DNA of 64,000 nt from Leptospiraceae bacterium (GCA_024233875.1 JACKPB010000009.1:1-64000); one strand, 5' to 3'. Numbered from the stretch's first letter, positions 34,661 to 44,433 are shown. Notes: generated by a model from the letters alone, not told the origin. Numbers and translations: made by a program.

Positions 34661-35793
34661 TGAAGAAATTACAATTCCCCTTTCGCTTTAGCCTAATTTC
34701 TATTTTTGTATTTTTCTCCTTTTTTTTAGTATTTGTTTATACGGAAGATTTTCTCCTCCTCGATCCAATCGAAAAAAATGGAAATCTCATCATTCCACAA
34801 AGTGTTTTTCTCTATAGGTTTTATCTCACACTAGTTCTTTCGGTTGTAGGAGGTTTGATTTCCTATTATGCATTTTATCTTGTTCAGAAAGAAGTAGATA
34901 GGATCAGGCTCTTGCTTCTGGATTGGGGCAGAAAAAACCTGAATGAACTCGATCTAATCACCCAATCACCATTTCCTGAATTTGATAAAATCCGTGAAGT
35001 ATTTCGGGCCTCCCGGTTTTCTCATCTTGCCAGGGAAACTGAGGCAATGAATCTCTACATGGAAGAAATCAATAAAGATCAGATTACACGTATCTTTCCC
35101 TCCTCCATCCATATACAGATCAATAAAATAAAAAACTTGGACATTGCTGTGTACCCCCAGAGTTCACAAAATCCTCTTATGGATCTAGTACATATCATGG
35201 AGCTGAGAAATGGATGCATCATCTTACTGGCCGGCACTCCTATCACCGATACAGTAACTGCATCATACAAGTCTAGCTTACTATCGATTATGTCTCTAGC
35301 CGGTGAACTCAATTATCAAAATGAAGAAGATCTTTACATTCACATTCTGAATACAGTGCACAATCAGGATTGGAAGGGTCTCAGGTTTACTTTTGTTTAT
35401 ATTTCAGGAATTTCAGAAAAAATCTATTATTGTAATTTTCAAAAATTGCCCATCCTGCATCACTTCCCCGAAAGAGTCGAAGAGCTTCCCACTGCAGGTG
35501 AAACCGAATTTCCCTTTCAGTACAATATCATAGACCCGGGTGGAGAAAGTTTTTCGGAAGGGGAAGACCTCCTCTTTCTTTCAGATACACTTCTTGACAT
35601 GAAGAAAATTGATATCACTGTATTCTTGGAAGACTACAAAAAACAGATTTCCGTTGAGAAAAAAGTTTTTTCTTCTTCCAGAGAATTGATCTTATACTTT
35701 ACTAAATCTCTAAATGATTGGCTAAAATCAAAGGAAAACCTAGAAAATTACTCAGATTTTTTATCTCTTGTTGCCATCAGAAAGAAAAAATAA
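34660..35793 (+). CDS. Membrane-anchored PP2C/SpoIIE-like pseudo-phosphatase
   Basis: 377 aa with two transmembrane segments (about 12-30, 48-75). The cytoplasmic part resembles a SpoIIE-type PP2C fold: NLDIAVYPQSSQNPLMDLVHIMELRNGCIILLAG, an ITDTVTASYKSSLLSIMSLAGE helix, FTFVYISGISEKIYYCNFQKLPILHHF, and FSEGEDLLFLSDTLLD. The metal-binding Asp residues expected at GGDYYD and GDVSGHG are absent (PLMDLV, LAGTPIT), so it is probably inactive. The call is pattern-based. It overlaps the methyltransferase start by one base and precedes the ABC genes. Confidence 0.5.
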   Translation: MKKLQFPFRFSLISIFVFFSFFLVFVYTEDFLLLDPIEKNGNLIIPQSVFLYRFYLTLVLSVVGGLISYYAFYLVQKEVDRIRLLLLDWGRKNLNELDLITQSPFPEFDKIREVFRASRFSHLARETEAMNLYMEEINKDQITRIFPSSIHIQINKIKNLDIAVYPQSSQNPLMDLVHIMELRNGCIILLAGTPITDTVTASYKSSLLSIMSLAGELNYQNEEDLYIHILNTVHNQDWKGLRFTFVYISGISEKIYYCNFQKLPILHHFPERVEELPTAGETEFPFQYNIIDPGGESFSEGEDLLFLSDTLLDMKKIDITVFLEDYKKQISVEKKVFSSSRELILYFTKSLNDWLKSKENLENYSDFLSLVAIRKKK

Positions 35794-35816
35794 TTTTATA
35801 CATTGAGGGGGGATTG

Positions 35817-36731
35817 ATGTTAAAATTAGAAAAAGTTTCCAAAGCTTACATTACACCGGAAGGAAAATTGCCGGTTCTCCGAGATCTCACAGCAGATATT
35901 CCTGCTGGTAGCTTTATTTCTGTAATGGGTCCATCGGGTTCAGGAAAGTCAACCTTTCTGGGAATTGCTGCCGGTTTGGACAAACCGGATTCAGGGAAAA
36001 TTTTGATCGATGGTGATGACATCACTCAGAAAACAGAAAACGAGTTGGCTGTAATACGTTCTCAAAAAATTGGATTTATCTTTCAAAACTTTCAACTGAT
36101 CAAGAACCTCACCGCACTGGAAAATGTGGCTCTGCCCCTATTGATAGGCGGAAAACTCAAAGACAACGAGATCATGCAGAGAGCGGAAGAGATTTTGATT
36201 AAAGTCTCACTCAAGGATCGGATGAAACACCTCCCCGGTCAACTGTCCGGTGGCGAAGAACAGAGAGTAGCCCTAGCCAGAGCTTTCATAAACAATCCCA
36301 AACTTCTCTTCGCTGATGAACCCACAGGCAATTTAGATGCCAGAAATGGGGAAATCGTTATGAAAATGTTGATAGATCTGAACAAGACTTTCGGATCCAC
36401 TTTAATCATCGTTACCCATGATCCTGTGGTCTCTTCTTTTACCGACAAGGTCTTAGAAATGAGAGATGGTAGACTCATGGAAAAACCCAAGCAGATGAAT
36501 CCGTACTACGGTATACCGACTCTTGACGAGACTCCGGTTACAGAAACAAAATCAATCCCTCCGACCAAAAAAAGAATAGGAAAGAAGAAATTATCCAATC
36601 AATCAGGAGTGAAAAAGAAAATAAAATCTGCTTATTTCGTAGGTTCAGCTCCCGGTTCAACTGAATCCGAGACTCCAATACCGAGTAAAAAAAAGGCCAT
36701 AGGTAAGAAAAAATCGGTAAAAAGGAAATAG
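35817..36731 (+). CDS. ABC transporter ATPase (LolD/YbbA-like)
   Basis: 304 aa from ATG 35817, with GAGGGGGG upstream; a longer frame from 35718 would overlap the previous gene. Walker A GPSGSGKST, Q-loop FIFQNFQL, signature LSGGEEQRVALARA, Walker B LLFADEPTGNLD and H-loop IVTHDP are intact. Residues of about 245-304 form an unusual Lys-rich tail with repeated KKRIGKKK/KKKAIGKKK. It pairs with the FtsX-type permease two bases downstream. Confidence 0.92.
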   Translation: MLKLEKVSKAYITPEGKLPVLRDLTADIPAGSFISVMGPSGSGKSTFLGIAAGLDKPDSGKILIDGDDITQKTENELAVIRSQKIGFIFQNFQLIKNLTALENVALPLLIGGKLKDNEIMQRAEEILIKVSLKDRMKHLPGQLSGGEEQRVALARAFINNPKLLFADEPTGNLDARNGEIVMKMLIDLNKTFGSTLIIVTHDPVVSSFTDKVLEMRDGRLMEKPKQMNPYYGIPTLDETPVTETKSIPPTKKRIGKKKLSNQSGVKKKIKSAYFVGSAPGSTESETPIPSKKKAIGKKKSVKRK

Positions 36732-36733
36732 GT

Positions 36734-39271
36734 ATGAGTTTACTTTTTCATTTTTTCAGAAAACAAATCAGTATTACATCATTCTCTTCTTTTCGTTTCA
36801 TCATAGCGATTTCTATAGGTGTGGGTTCCATTATCGGGATCAATTCCTATCGAAAGAGTTTAGAAAATAAGATTTTTAGTGAATCAAAATCGCTTATGGG
36901 TGGAGACATTCAGATTTCTACATCAAGAAAATTTACATCTAAAGATGAAAAATTTATCGAAGCGAACCTACCCTATGGAAGTCGAATCCGATACAGTGTC
37001 AACTTCCCCTCAATGCTTTCCAATCCTAATAATTCAGAATCTTCTTTGAGCCTAATCAAAGGACACGATTCGGAATTCCCACTCTATGGAAAAATCATTA
37101 CAGAACCGGATGATGCATTTGATACCCTCCAGCACGATGAGATACTTCTCGATCACAATCTTGCCAGAAATCTTAAAGTCGAAATAAAGGACAAGGTTCA
37201 TTTGGGAGAAGCCGAATTTACAGTTACGGGTTATATCATTCAGGAGCCGGTTTCGGTTGGCAACTTCATCTCCCTTGCCCCAAGTTCAATCATTAGTATC
37301 CATAGTATTCAGGATACCGGTCTCGAAGCGCGGGGAAGTAGAATTCGTTACAATGCACTGGTCGCCCTACCGGATAACTATGATGCCAAATCAGTAAAAG
37401 AAGAGTTATTTTCTAGCTTTTTAGAAAAAGATATGACGATTTTTCATAATACCGAAATCGGATCCGGTTCACAAAAATTCATCAATAGTACGATGGATTA
37501 TATTTCACTCTTGGGCCTTTCCTCATTTTTCCTCGGTATCATCTCTTCCTTAGTCATTGTTAGAACAAGGATAACTGAGAAAACCGGTGACATAGCTGTG
37601 TTCAAATGCTTGGGTGCCAATTCCTGGTTTTCAGTAAAAATTTTCCTCTCTGAAATATTGATTCTCTCTACCATAGGTAGTTTCTTAGGAGTTCTGGCAG
37701 GCTACTTTTTTCAATTCTTCATTCCGGATCTCACCGGCTCAGACGCTCTCAAAGACATTCAACCTAAGATCTACCCAAATTCATTGTACTGGGGATTGTC
37801 GGTAGGAATTTTGATTCCGGTTCTTCTTACTCTGGATTCCCTCTACACTGTTTTTATCCAAAGTCCTCTGACTGCAATACGACAGAGCAATGCTGACGTT
37901 CCCGGTTTTCAAATCCGCTTGAATTTCCTTACGATAATTCAAATCATTATCATTTTCCTTGCATTTTTCGGATTGGCATATTTTGAAACAAACAGTCTCT
38001 TTAAAGCAGCGATCTTCACTACCATTCTTCTTTTCTTACCTTTAAGTCTCTTCATCATTTACAGATTATTTCGTTTGATAGGAAAGTATATTGCCGCACA
38101 TGGAATTGTTTCGGGAAAATTAAGACTCGTCCTCGGGAAAATCTCACGAAATGGTAGTGGGTTGAGTATGCCTACCATTGGCATAGGTTCCGCTCTGACG
38201 ATTCTACTACTATCAATATTCTTAAAAAATGGACTCATTGCACTCAGTGGATGGAATCTAAAAGAAAAGAGAGCCAATGTTTTTGTAATGGATCTCCGAC
38301 CGGAGCAATTGGAATTCACCAAAGCACTTGTGGAAAAGTTTCAAGCAGAAAAAGTTCTCTTCTCACCGGTGATTGGTGCAAGACTTTCAGCGATCAACGG
38401 AAAACCAGTTAAAAAAGATGAAATGGAAATCGATTCCACAAAACGGGACTGGAAGTCAACAGCCAAAACCCGCGAGTACTTTCTCTCCTATCGGGACACT
38501 CTGTATGACACAGAACAGGTAGATTCAGGAAATTTCTGGGGTCAGGTAAATGATGAAAGCCTTATTTCTGTAGAAAAAGATTTTGCCAAAGCTCTGGGTG
38601 TTGGTGTTGGAGATGTTTTGTCGTTCAATGTTCAGGGAATAGAGATCACCGGGAAGATATCCAACCTCAGGACTGTAAATTGGGCTGATATGAAACCAAA
38701 TTTTGTAGTAATTTTTTCTCCTTCTGTCCTATCCAAGGCTCCGGGGTACTTTCTCGGTTCTTTTTTCCTACCCGATCAGGCCCAGAGATATAATTTTCAA
38801 AAAGAATTGGTATCACGTTATCCCAATGCACTGGTCATTGATATTGAGAAAACATTGAACGGTTTGAATGATATGGTTTTAAAGATTACAGATATCATTA
38901 ATCTTATGACATATTTTATTCTTTCTTCTGCAATCTTACTCCTCTTTTCGAGTTTGTATCTCCAGGAAAAAGATAGAAATAGGGAAACTACCTTGTATAT
39001 GATTGTAGGAGCAAATCATACTTTCATTCGTTCTCTCTATACTATCGAAGGTTTACTTATCTCACTCTACGCATTTTCTGTAGCATCAGTATTCAGTCTA
39101 ATTGCAAATTACTTTATTTCTAAAGAAATATTGAATGTAAATACAGTGATACCGTTTTCAAATCTTATCTTTGTATTCATTGTCTCCACTCTTTTGATTT
39201 TGATTGTTTATCTTTTTACCATAAATTCTACCTTGAAAAAATCTCCTAAGAAAACTCTTCCGGGTGAATGA
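36734..39271 (+). CDS. FtsX-family ABC permease (YbbP-like)
   Basis: 845-aa permease with two FtsX blocks. An N-terminal helix (RFIIAISIGVGSIIG) leads to a periplasmic domain; the first FtsX block is at about 255-380 (LGLSSFFLGIISSLVIVRTRITEKTGDIAVFKCLGAN), a further helical group at about 395-500, a second periplasmic domain, and the last FtsX block at about 715-840. This is the layout of YbbP, a putative lysophospholipid or lipoprotein-handling exporter. Substrate unproven. A symporter gene follows by three bases. Confidence 0.88.
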   Translation: MSLLFHFFRKQISITSFSSFRFIIAISIGVGSIIGINSYRKSLENKIFSESKSLMGGDIQISTSRKFTSKDEKFIEANLPYGSRIRYSVNFPSMLSNPNNSESSLSLIKGHDSEFPLYGKIITEPDDAFDTLQHDEILLDHNLARNLKVEIKDKVHLGEAEFTVTGYIIQEPVSVGNFISLAPSSIISIHSIQDTGLEARGSRIRYNALVALPDNYDAKSVKEELFSSFLEKDMTIFHNTEIGSGSQKFINSTMDYISLLGLSSFFLGIISSLVIVRTRITEKTGDIAVFKCLGANSWFSVKIFLSEILILSTIGSFLGVLAGYFFQFFIPDLTGSDALKDIQPKIYPNSLYWGLSVGILIPVLLTLDSLYTVFIQSPLTAIRQSNADVPGFQIRLNFLTIIQIIIIFLAFFGLAYFETNSLFKAAIFTTILLFLPLSLFIIYRLFRLIGKYIAAHGIVSGKLRLVLGKISRNGSGLSMPTIGIGSALTILLLSIFLKNGLIALSGWNLKEKRANVFVMDLRPEQLEFTKALVEKFQAEKVLFSPVIGARLSAINGKPVKKDEMEIDSTKRDWKSTAKTREYFLSYRDTLYDTEQVDSGNFWGQVNDESLISVEKDFAKALGVGVGDVLSFNVQGIEITGKISNLRTVNWADMKPNFVVIFSPSVLSKAPGYFLGSFFLPDQAQRYNFQKELVSRYPNALVIDIEKTLNGLNDMVLKITDIINLMTYFILSSAILLLFSSLYLQEKDRNRETTLYMIVGANHTFIRSLYTIEGLLISLYAFSVASVFSLIANYFISKEILNVNTVIPFSNLIFVFIVSTLLILIVYLFTINSTLKKSPKKTLPGE

Positions 39272-39274
39272 TCT

Positions 39275-40750
39275 ATGAATTTTCAATACCCGGATCTTCT
39301 CGCTATACTAGGATATTTGACTATCGTCACAGCAATTGGACTCTATGCCGGTCGATCGAGAGACTCCAAAGATTTTTTTTTAGGAGGAAAATCTCTTCAT
39401 TGGACAGCGATTATGCTCTCCATTATCGCCACAGAAACTTCCAGTCTAACTTTTTTAAATGTCCCTGGAATTAGTTATTATGAAGATTATGCGTTTCTAC
39501 AATTAGCATTTGGATTTATTCTGGGAAGGGTTGTAGTTTCTATACTAATCCTTCCAATGTATTACAAATCGGGTTACACATCTATCTACGAATGGATTGG
39601 TGAAAAGTTTGGGAAATCTTCTCAAAAATACACTTCTGCAATTTTTCTAATCACAAGAGTTTTATCGGATGGAGTTCGACTCTATGCTACTTCAATTCCT
39701 GTTGCACTCATTTTGAGTTCGATTTTGGATAATAAGTTTTCAGATTTCCAAATATCTATTCTCACTTTATTTTTGATTACTTTTATCACTCTTCTTTATA
39801 CTGTATACGGAGGATTTCGATCAGTTGTCTTTACAGATGTGATACAATTCATAGTCTACATCGGTGGAGGAGTTTTTTCATTAGTCTATATCTACTCTAA
39901 TCTGAATCCCAATCTGAATATTTCTCAGATTTATCATAAATTATCAGAATCAGGAAAACTAACCATTTTCAGAGGATTTCAGGGAGAATTTTTTACATCT
40001 ACATATTATTTTGTAAATGCAATTTTTGCAGGAATATTAATTTCTATCGGTTCGCATGGAGTTGATCAAATGTTTGCCCAACGATTACTAGCTTGTAATA
40101 CAGAGAGAGAAAGCAGACTCGCCTTGATCGGTTCGGGGATTTTGGTCTTTTTTCAATTTTTATTATTTTTAATGATAGGTTCCCTTTTATTCATTCATTA
40201 CGGTAATAGTACGGAAAATCAAACAAAAGTATTTTCAATGTACATCATTCAAAACATTCCAAGTCCAATTCTCGGTCTTTTAGTTGCCGCTGTTCTGGCC
40301 AGCGCAATGTCGACTCTTTCCAGTTCAATTAATTCGATGAGCCTATCTTTTTTAATCGATTTTCGAGGACAGGATTCAAATAGCAACACTTTGGCTCAAT
40401 CTAAGTACACCAGTTTTCTATGGGGAATTGTCCTCTTTTTGAGTTCACTTCTCCCCTATTATTTATCAGAAAGGTATCAGGGAGGTTTGGTGGATTTGGG
40501 TTTACGAATTACTTCCTTCACATTTGGTCCAATGATAGGAATTTTTCTATTAGGAAAATGGAAGAGAGAGCTAATAGTCTCGCCTGTCTATCTTAATTCT
40601 TCAATAGCTATTTCTATATTCTTTACCATGTGTATTAGCTATTTTTTCACAGTAGCTCTCTTTTTTCTAATCCCAATAGGAATGACAATATTCTTTGTTT
40701 TGATATTCTTATTCCACGGAAATCAGTTTGATTCCAATGATTTCTATTGA
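39275..40750 (+). CDS. Sodium:solute symporter family protein
   Basis: 491 aa with about 13 hydrophobic segments, the SSF fold. Recognisable regions: TAIGLYAGRSRDSKDFFLGGKSLHWTAIMLSIIATETSSLTFLN (the SSF start), LYTVYGGFRSVVFTDVIQFIVY, and ASAMSTLSSSINSMS. The gene starts three bases after the ABC permease stop, so the five genes 33917-40750 look like one transcription unit. Substrate not identified. Confidence 0.9.
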   Translation: MNFQYPDLLAILGYLTIVTAIGLYAGRSRDSKDFFLGGKSLHWTAIMLSIIATETSSLTFLNVPGISYYEDYAFLQLAFGFILGRVVVSILILPMYYKSGYTSIYEWIGEKFGKSSQKYTSAIFLITRVLSDGVRLYATSIPVALILSSILDNKFSDFQISILTLFLITFITLLYTVYGGFRSVVFTDVIQFIVYIGGGVFSLVYIYSNLNPNLNISQIYHKLSESGKLTIFRGFQGEFFTSTYYFVNAIFAGILISIGSHGVDQMFAQRLLACNTERESRLALIGSGILVFFQFLLFLMIGSLLFIHYGNSTENQTKVFSMYIIQNIPSPILGLLVAAVLASAMSTLSSSINSMSLSFLIDFRGQDSNSNTLAQSKYTSFLWGIVLFLSSLLPYYLSERYQGGLVDLGLRITSFTFGPMIGIFLLGKWKRELIVSPVYLNSSIAISIFFTMCISYFFTVALFFLIPIGMTIFFVLIFLFHGNQFDSNDFY

Positions 40751-40809
40751 ATGGATAGCTTTTAAAGACTTTAAAAAAGTGTTATTTCAAAGAATTTGAT
40801 GAAATTGTA

Positions 40810-41472
40810 TTACATCAAATTCTTTACGGCATATAGCTTTGCCTGCTTCGTATCATCCAGGATTTGAAGATCTAAATGATTGAAGAGTTTTTGCATAACC
40901 ATTATACCACGCATGAGAGTAGTAGTAGCAGTGTACTTTTTCTCTATCTCTTTTTCCAGATCGATTTCTTTAATACGATTGATAATCTCAATTTCTAATT
41001 TACGATCTGCAATTTTAGTTTTGATATATACGCTGGTCCCATCTCCATACTTGGCAGCATTTTCGATGGCTTCAATAGTAGCGATATTGATATCTACGAT
41101 ATCTTCTTCGCTCACATCATTGCAATTGAGAAAAAACTCTAACCTGGATCTAACATACTGAATCGGTGAGAAATCAAAAGCACCATAGACTTCGTATGAA
41201 TCCTCAACCCACTCGCCGGGTTGTTTAATGAAACTCTCTCCGGGTGTGAATTCTTTGGGATCAAACACTCCGTTCTTTATGAGACCTTTTTTCAGTAAAT
41301 CATTCAGAACAGTCTTTACATCATCTATATGTATATGAGAGAAATCTTTTTTTTGGATACTCAAACCGAGTTTGACCCACGACAAGAAATCTTCAGGATA
41401 CCCGGTAAGTCCGAAAGGTATTATCTTGTTTATTTCATCCTGAATGTCTTGTACTGAATTTGGATTTACCAT
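40810..41472 (-). CDS. HATPase domain protein (anti-sigma/RsbW type)
   Basis: 220 aa. The C-terminal half is a GHKL ATPase with N box IATIEAIENAAKYG, followed by EIEIINRIKEI and a reduced G-box (RGIMVMQKLFN), the wording of RsbW-like serine kinases. The N-terminal 90 residues are a helical region with no recognised family. It may act on an anti-anti-sigma factor; no partner gene is adjacent. It ends 60 bp from the convergent symporter gene. Confidence 0.7.
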   Translation of the reverse strand: MVNPNSVQDIQDEINKIIPFGLTGYPEDFLSWVKLGLSIQKKDFSHIHIDDVKTVLNDLLKKGLIKNGVFDPKEFTPGESFIKQPGEWVEDSYEVYGAFDFSPIQYVRSRLEFFLNCNDVSEEDIVDINIATIEAIENAAKYGDGTSVYIKTKIADRKLEIEIINRIKEIDLEKEIEKKYTATTTLMRGIMVMQKLFNHLDLQILDDTKQAKLYAVKNLM

Positions 41473-41519
41473 ATTATTCCAACTAAAATCATCTTTTTCT
41501 TATTGTAAAGTCATAAATT

Positions 41520-41978
41520 TCAAATTTCAGAAGATATCTGCCTAAAGGCTTCGTATGCCACTACTGCCACTGCATTACTCAAATTTAAACTTCTAACAGG
41601 ACCGTGAATTGGAATCCTTATCTTCTGATCATCATTGAATTCTTCATGAATTTCTCCGGGCAACCCTGAGGTTTCATTTCCAAAAACAAAGACGGATTCA
41701 TTTGAAAACTTTCGATCAAAAAGTAAATTTTTAGCAAATTTTGTAACTAAATAAATATTTTTTCTATCAGAAAATTTTCCAAAAAACTCATTGAAATCTT
41801 CATAAAAATATAAAGTCAAATCTTTCCAATGATCCAAACCTGCCCGACGAACTGATTTTTCATCCATATCAAAAGCAGGCTTTCCAATTATATGAAGGGG
41901 AATGTCCAATCCAACACACAACCGGGAAATGTTTCCTGTGTTCGGTGGAATTTCGGGACGATAGAGAGCTATATGTAT
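41520..41978 (-). CDS. trmL: tRNA (cytidine(34)-2'-O)-methyltransferase, non-ATG start
   Basis: SpoU-family methyltransferase of about 152 aa. The frame upstream of the first Met (41921) encodes IHIALYRPEIPPNTGNISRLC, the conserved TrmL start, so the gene must begin earlier. The only codons there are ATA; I take ATA 41978-41976, with GGAG at 41987-41990, eight bases upstream. Later motifs: FGNETSGLP and RIPIHGPVRSLNLSNAVAV. It methylates the wobble ribose of certain tRNA-Leu. The start overlaps or abuts the S1 gene stop. Confidence 0.85.
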   Translation of the reverse strand: MHIALYRPEIPPNTGNISRLCVGLDIPLHIIGKPAFDMDEKSVRRAGLDHWKDLTLYFYEDFNEFFGKFSDRKNIYLVTKFAKNLLFDRKFSNESVFVFGNETSGLPGEIHEEFNDDQKIRIPIHGPVRSLNLSNAVAVVAYEAFRQISSEI

Positions 41979-41980
41979 CT

Positions 41981-43126
41981 CTATTTCTCCTTTTTTGAAA
42001 TCGATTTCTTTAATAACAAACCAAAACTGGAAGAATGACTGACTTCCTGATCTGTAAGATAACTTCTAAAGTCTAACTCTTCTCGGGTTGATTTAGCTTT
42101 TTCTATGGAAGCAGAGATTTGCCTCTTAACAGGGTTTACTTCCTGAATGAAGACTTCGATTTTGTCTCCCTGCTTGAATTTTGTATTCAATGGAGTTCGC
42201 AAAGGCAATCCTGTTTCTTTGTTCGGTACCAGACAATGGAAAGTATCTGAGAGCTTAACGAAAATACCAAAAGGTTTTAAACTTTCAATAGTTCCCTCAA
42301 TTATATCGCCCTCTTTATAGGGGATTGAATTTGCCCAGGGATCATTCAATGAACTCTTCAGGCTAAGGGTGAATTTATTTTCTTTCCAATCGAGCTGCAA
42401 TACCTGAGCTCTGAGTGACTGACCTACCTGAAATTCATTCTCCAGGACCAGTCCACGTTTGAAACTGGTTTCACTCTGTGGAATCAGAGCATCCACTCCA
42501 TTCATATCAACTATCAAACCAAATTTATGAATGGATTTGATTGTACATGAAACAAAGGATCCTTCTTTAAGTTCTTCTTTGAGAAGGTCTCTTTTTAAAA
42601 GTTTTTCTTTATCAGAAAGTTTTTTGGAAGATACAATGATTTTTTTGGATTTGCTTTGGATTTCGTGGATGATAAATCTACTCTTTACTCCGGAGAGTGA
42701 TTTAGATTTTTCTGATGAGTCTATTTGTGAAAATGGACAAAAAGCTATCAATGAGTCCAACTTGACTTCATAACCATTGCTCAACTCCTGACCGTACTGT
42801 CCGACTACCGGAATGTCATACACTTGTGCAATTTCAAGTGATTCGATAGAAATCTCTTCACCGCTCAAATTATAAGTGAAATAATAGTCGCCATGATCTT
42901 CTCTCAGAAAGTACACATCAAGAAACTCACCTTTGCGGGGAAGTTCAAGATCCTGAAATTCTTGAGTGGATAAAATACCCTGAAGCCCATCTTCTGTTTT
43001 TACAAAGATATAGTCATCTCTTATGTCTACGATAGAAACCCGGAAGGGTGTGCCGGATTCTAAACTTTTTCGTTTTTTAAAATTTTCTTCTAAGAGTTGT
43101 GCGAATTTTGAATTCCGATCTTTCAT
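41981..43126 (-). CDS. S1 RNA-binding domain protein
   Basis: 381 aa. Four S1-like units: a degenerate first (about 25-80), a second at about 85-165, then clear domains at about 180-255 (EGSFVSCTIKSIHKFGLIVDMNGVDALIPQSE) and 265-345 (EGDIIEGTIESLKPFGIFVKLSDTFHCLVPNKE). Shorter than bacterial ribosomal S1 (six domains), so it may be an auxiliary S1 protein rather than rpsA. It is followed by trmL and preceded by a small unknown gene. Confidence 0.8.
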   Translation of the reverse strand: MKDRNSKFAQLLEENFKKRKSLESGTPFRVSIVDIRDDYIFVKTEDGLQGILSTQEFQDLELPRKGEFLDVYFLREDHGDYYFTYNLSGEEISIESLEIAQVYDIPVVGQYGQELSNGYEVKLDSLIAFCPFSQIDSSEKSKSLSGVKSRFIIHEIQSKSKKIIVSSKKLSDKEKLLKRDLLKEELKEGSFVSCTIKSIHKFGLIVDMNGVDALIPQSETSFKRGLVLENEFQVGQSLRAQVLQLDWKENKFTLSLKSSLNDPWANSIPYKEGDIIEGTIESLKPFGIFVKLSDTFHCLVPNKETGLPLRTPLNTKFKQGDKIEVFIQEVNPVKRQISASIEKAKSTREELDFRSYLTDQEVSHSSSFGLLLKKSISKKEK

Positions 43127-43132
43127 ATCTTC

Positions 43133-43402
43133 CTACTTATCCAATTTTACAATCTCAATCTGTCCATCGGTACTGTTAATGTTTTCAATTTTATTTAAAT
43201 AAAATTTCATTAGTTCGCTAATTTGATCAGTAAAATCCGAATTCAATAGAGATTTTAGAATTCGATTCAAAGCAATTTCATTTGGAATTGTGAATTCTGT
43301 GGAGATATCTTTTACGATTTTTGAATTCAAGAGTTCTTTCTTTAATAAGTCATCCATACGTTTATCCGATACCCAAGTTGGTTTTTTAAATTTGAAATTC
43401 AA
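43133..43402 (-). CDS. Hypothetical small protein
   Basis: 89 aa, charged and helical, with a hint of DRILKSLLNSDF near the centre. No recognised family. It starts six bases before the S1 gene on the same strand and is likely cotranscribed with it. Confidence 0.5.
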   Translation of the reverse strand: MNFKFKKPTWVSDKRMDDLLKKELLNSKIVKDISTEFTIPNEIALNRILKSLLNSDFTDQISELMKFYLNKIENINSTDGQIEIVKLDK

Positions 43403-43524
43403 ACAATAATTTTTAAATTTGGAAATTTAATTTTTCTCAGACTCCTTAAGGATTCATTTAGATCTGATAGGAAGTAGATTTGATTTTTGCTTTTCTATTT
43501 TTGATGAGGAAGGGAGGGAAAATA

Positions 43525-43551
43525 AAAAGAGCGGAGGTTTTCCGCTCTTTT
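43525..43551. terminator. Intrinsic terminator, usable from both strands
   Basis: AAAAGAGCGGA (43525-43535) pairs perfectly with TCCGCTCTTTT (43541-43551) around GGTTT. It is ten bases past the stop of the small secreted protein gene on the minus strand, which it probably terminates. Confidence 0.85.
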
Positions 43552-43560
43552 GGGTAGGGG

Positions 43561-43929
43561 TTATTTTAAAGCTAGTTTTTTGTATTCTTCTACCGGATTT
43601 TGAGCTACAGAGATATTTTGATAGTATTCTGCTTGTTGGTCAAGTAGATCAGCTTTTTGAAGCATGTCTCTGGACTTGATAGCTTGAGCTCTAAACTTTC
43701 CACCGGTAGCAACTTTCGCCATTTCTCTGTATCTTTGAGCTTCTTGTTTTTTAGCAAGAGCTATATTTGAGAAGTATTTAGCAACTGCAGTTTTTTGACC
43801 CGGAGTTACAGCGCCTTCAACGAGAGCTTGTTCCAGAAGTCTGGATTCTGTCTCACTGCTAGTTGCTGAGATTGAAGTTACTGCCAAGATTGCTGCGAAG
43901 ATTGTGATTGCTTTTAGTGTTGTTTTCAT
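43561..43929 (-). CDS. Small secreted helical protein
   Basis: 122 aa from ATG 43929; an ATG at 43977 adds a doubtful 16 residues. Signal peptide MKTTLKAITIFAAILAVTSISA with cleavage near SATS. The mature part is helical and Lys/Ala/Gln-rich (LAKKQEAQRYREMAKVATGGKFRAQAIKSRDML), ending KKLALK. Similar small periplasmic proteins occur in Leptospira; function unknown. A strong terminator follows. Confidence 0.65.
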   Translation of the reverse strand: MKTTLKAITIFAAILAVTSISATSSETESRLLEQALVEGAVTPGQKTAVAKYFSNIALAKKQEAQRYREMAKVATGGKFRAQAIKSRDMLQKADLLDQQAEYYQNISVAQNPVEEYKKLALK

Positions 43930-43977
43930 GTCTTTAACCCTTTTTGTATATTTGACCATTTGTAGTATAGGTTGCAA

Positions 43978-44433
43978 TTAGTGTACCAGGTATTTTTTTA
44001 AAAAAAATATCGAATTTCCTAGGTTTTTGAATGATTCAAAAGAAATTGATTAATTTTAAGGCTTACTTTTAATCTATTTAGGATTAATATTAATCTAAAA
44101 AGACAAAAATTGCTTAGAACTATTGAAGTTTGGTTATTTTTAATTAATTAATAAAAAATGAATTTGAATTCTATTGGTTAATCTTTGGACAATTTTTTAC
44201 TTTTTAATCATCCGAAAATAAATAGATCATTCTATAAACAAATCTAACCTAAGTTGCATCTTTATGATACATATTTTCTCTTCATTTTTTTAAGTCTTAC
44301 AATTTTGGCTGAGGCACTTGATCTTTTTCTTCTTTTTTTTGATGAATTTCTTCTTTTTTTCTAGTATTTAGCTCTGAAAAAGGAAAATATCTTAGAGAAA
44401 AAATCAATTTCTCTTAGAATCAAGAGTTCAAGT
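43978..44433. other. AT-rich gene-free stretch
   Basis: No supportable gene on either strand. T-runs and A-runs dominate, with an imperfect repeat of TTTTAATCTATTTAGGATTAATATTAATCTAAAA near 44070-44100. It is the leader side of the small secreted protein gene and the downstream side of the ankyrin gene. Confidence 0.4.

Noticed and set aside
35718..35816. Longer N-terminus of the ABC ATPase
   Set aside because: It overlaps the preceding gene and adds residues not seen in the family; ATG 35817 has a strong ribosome site.
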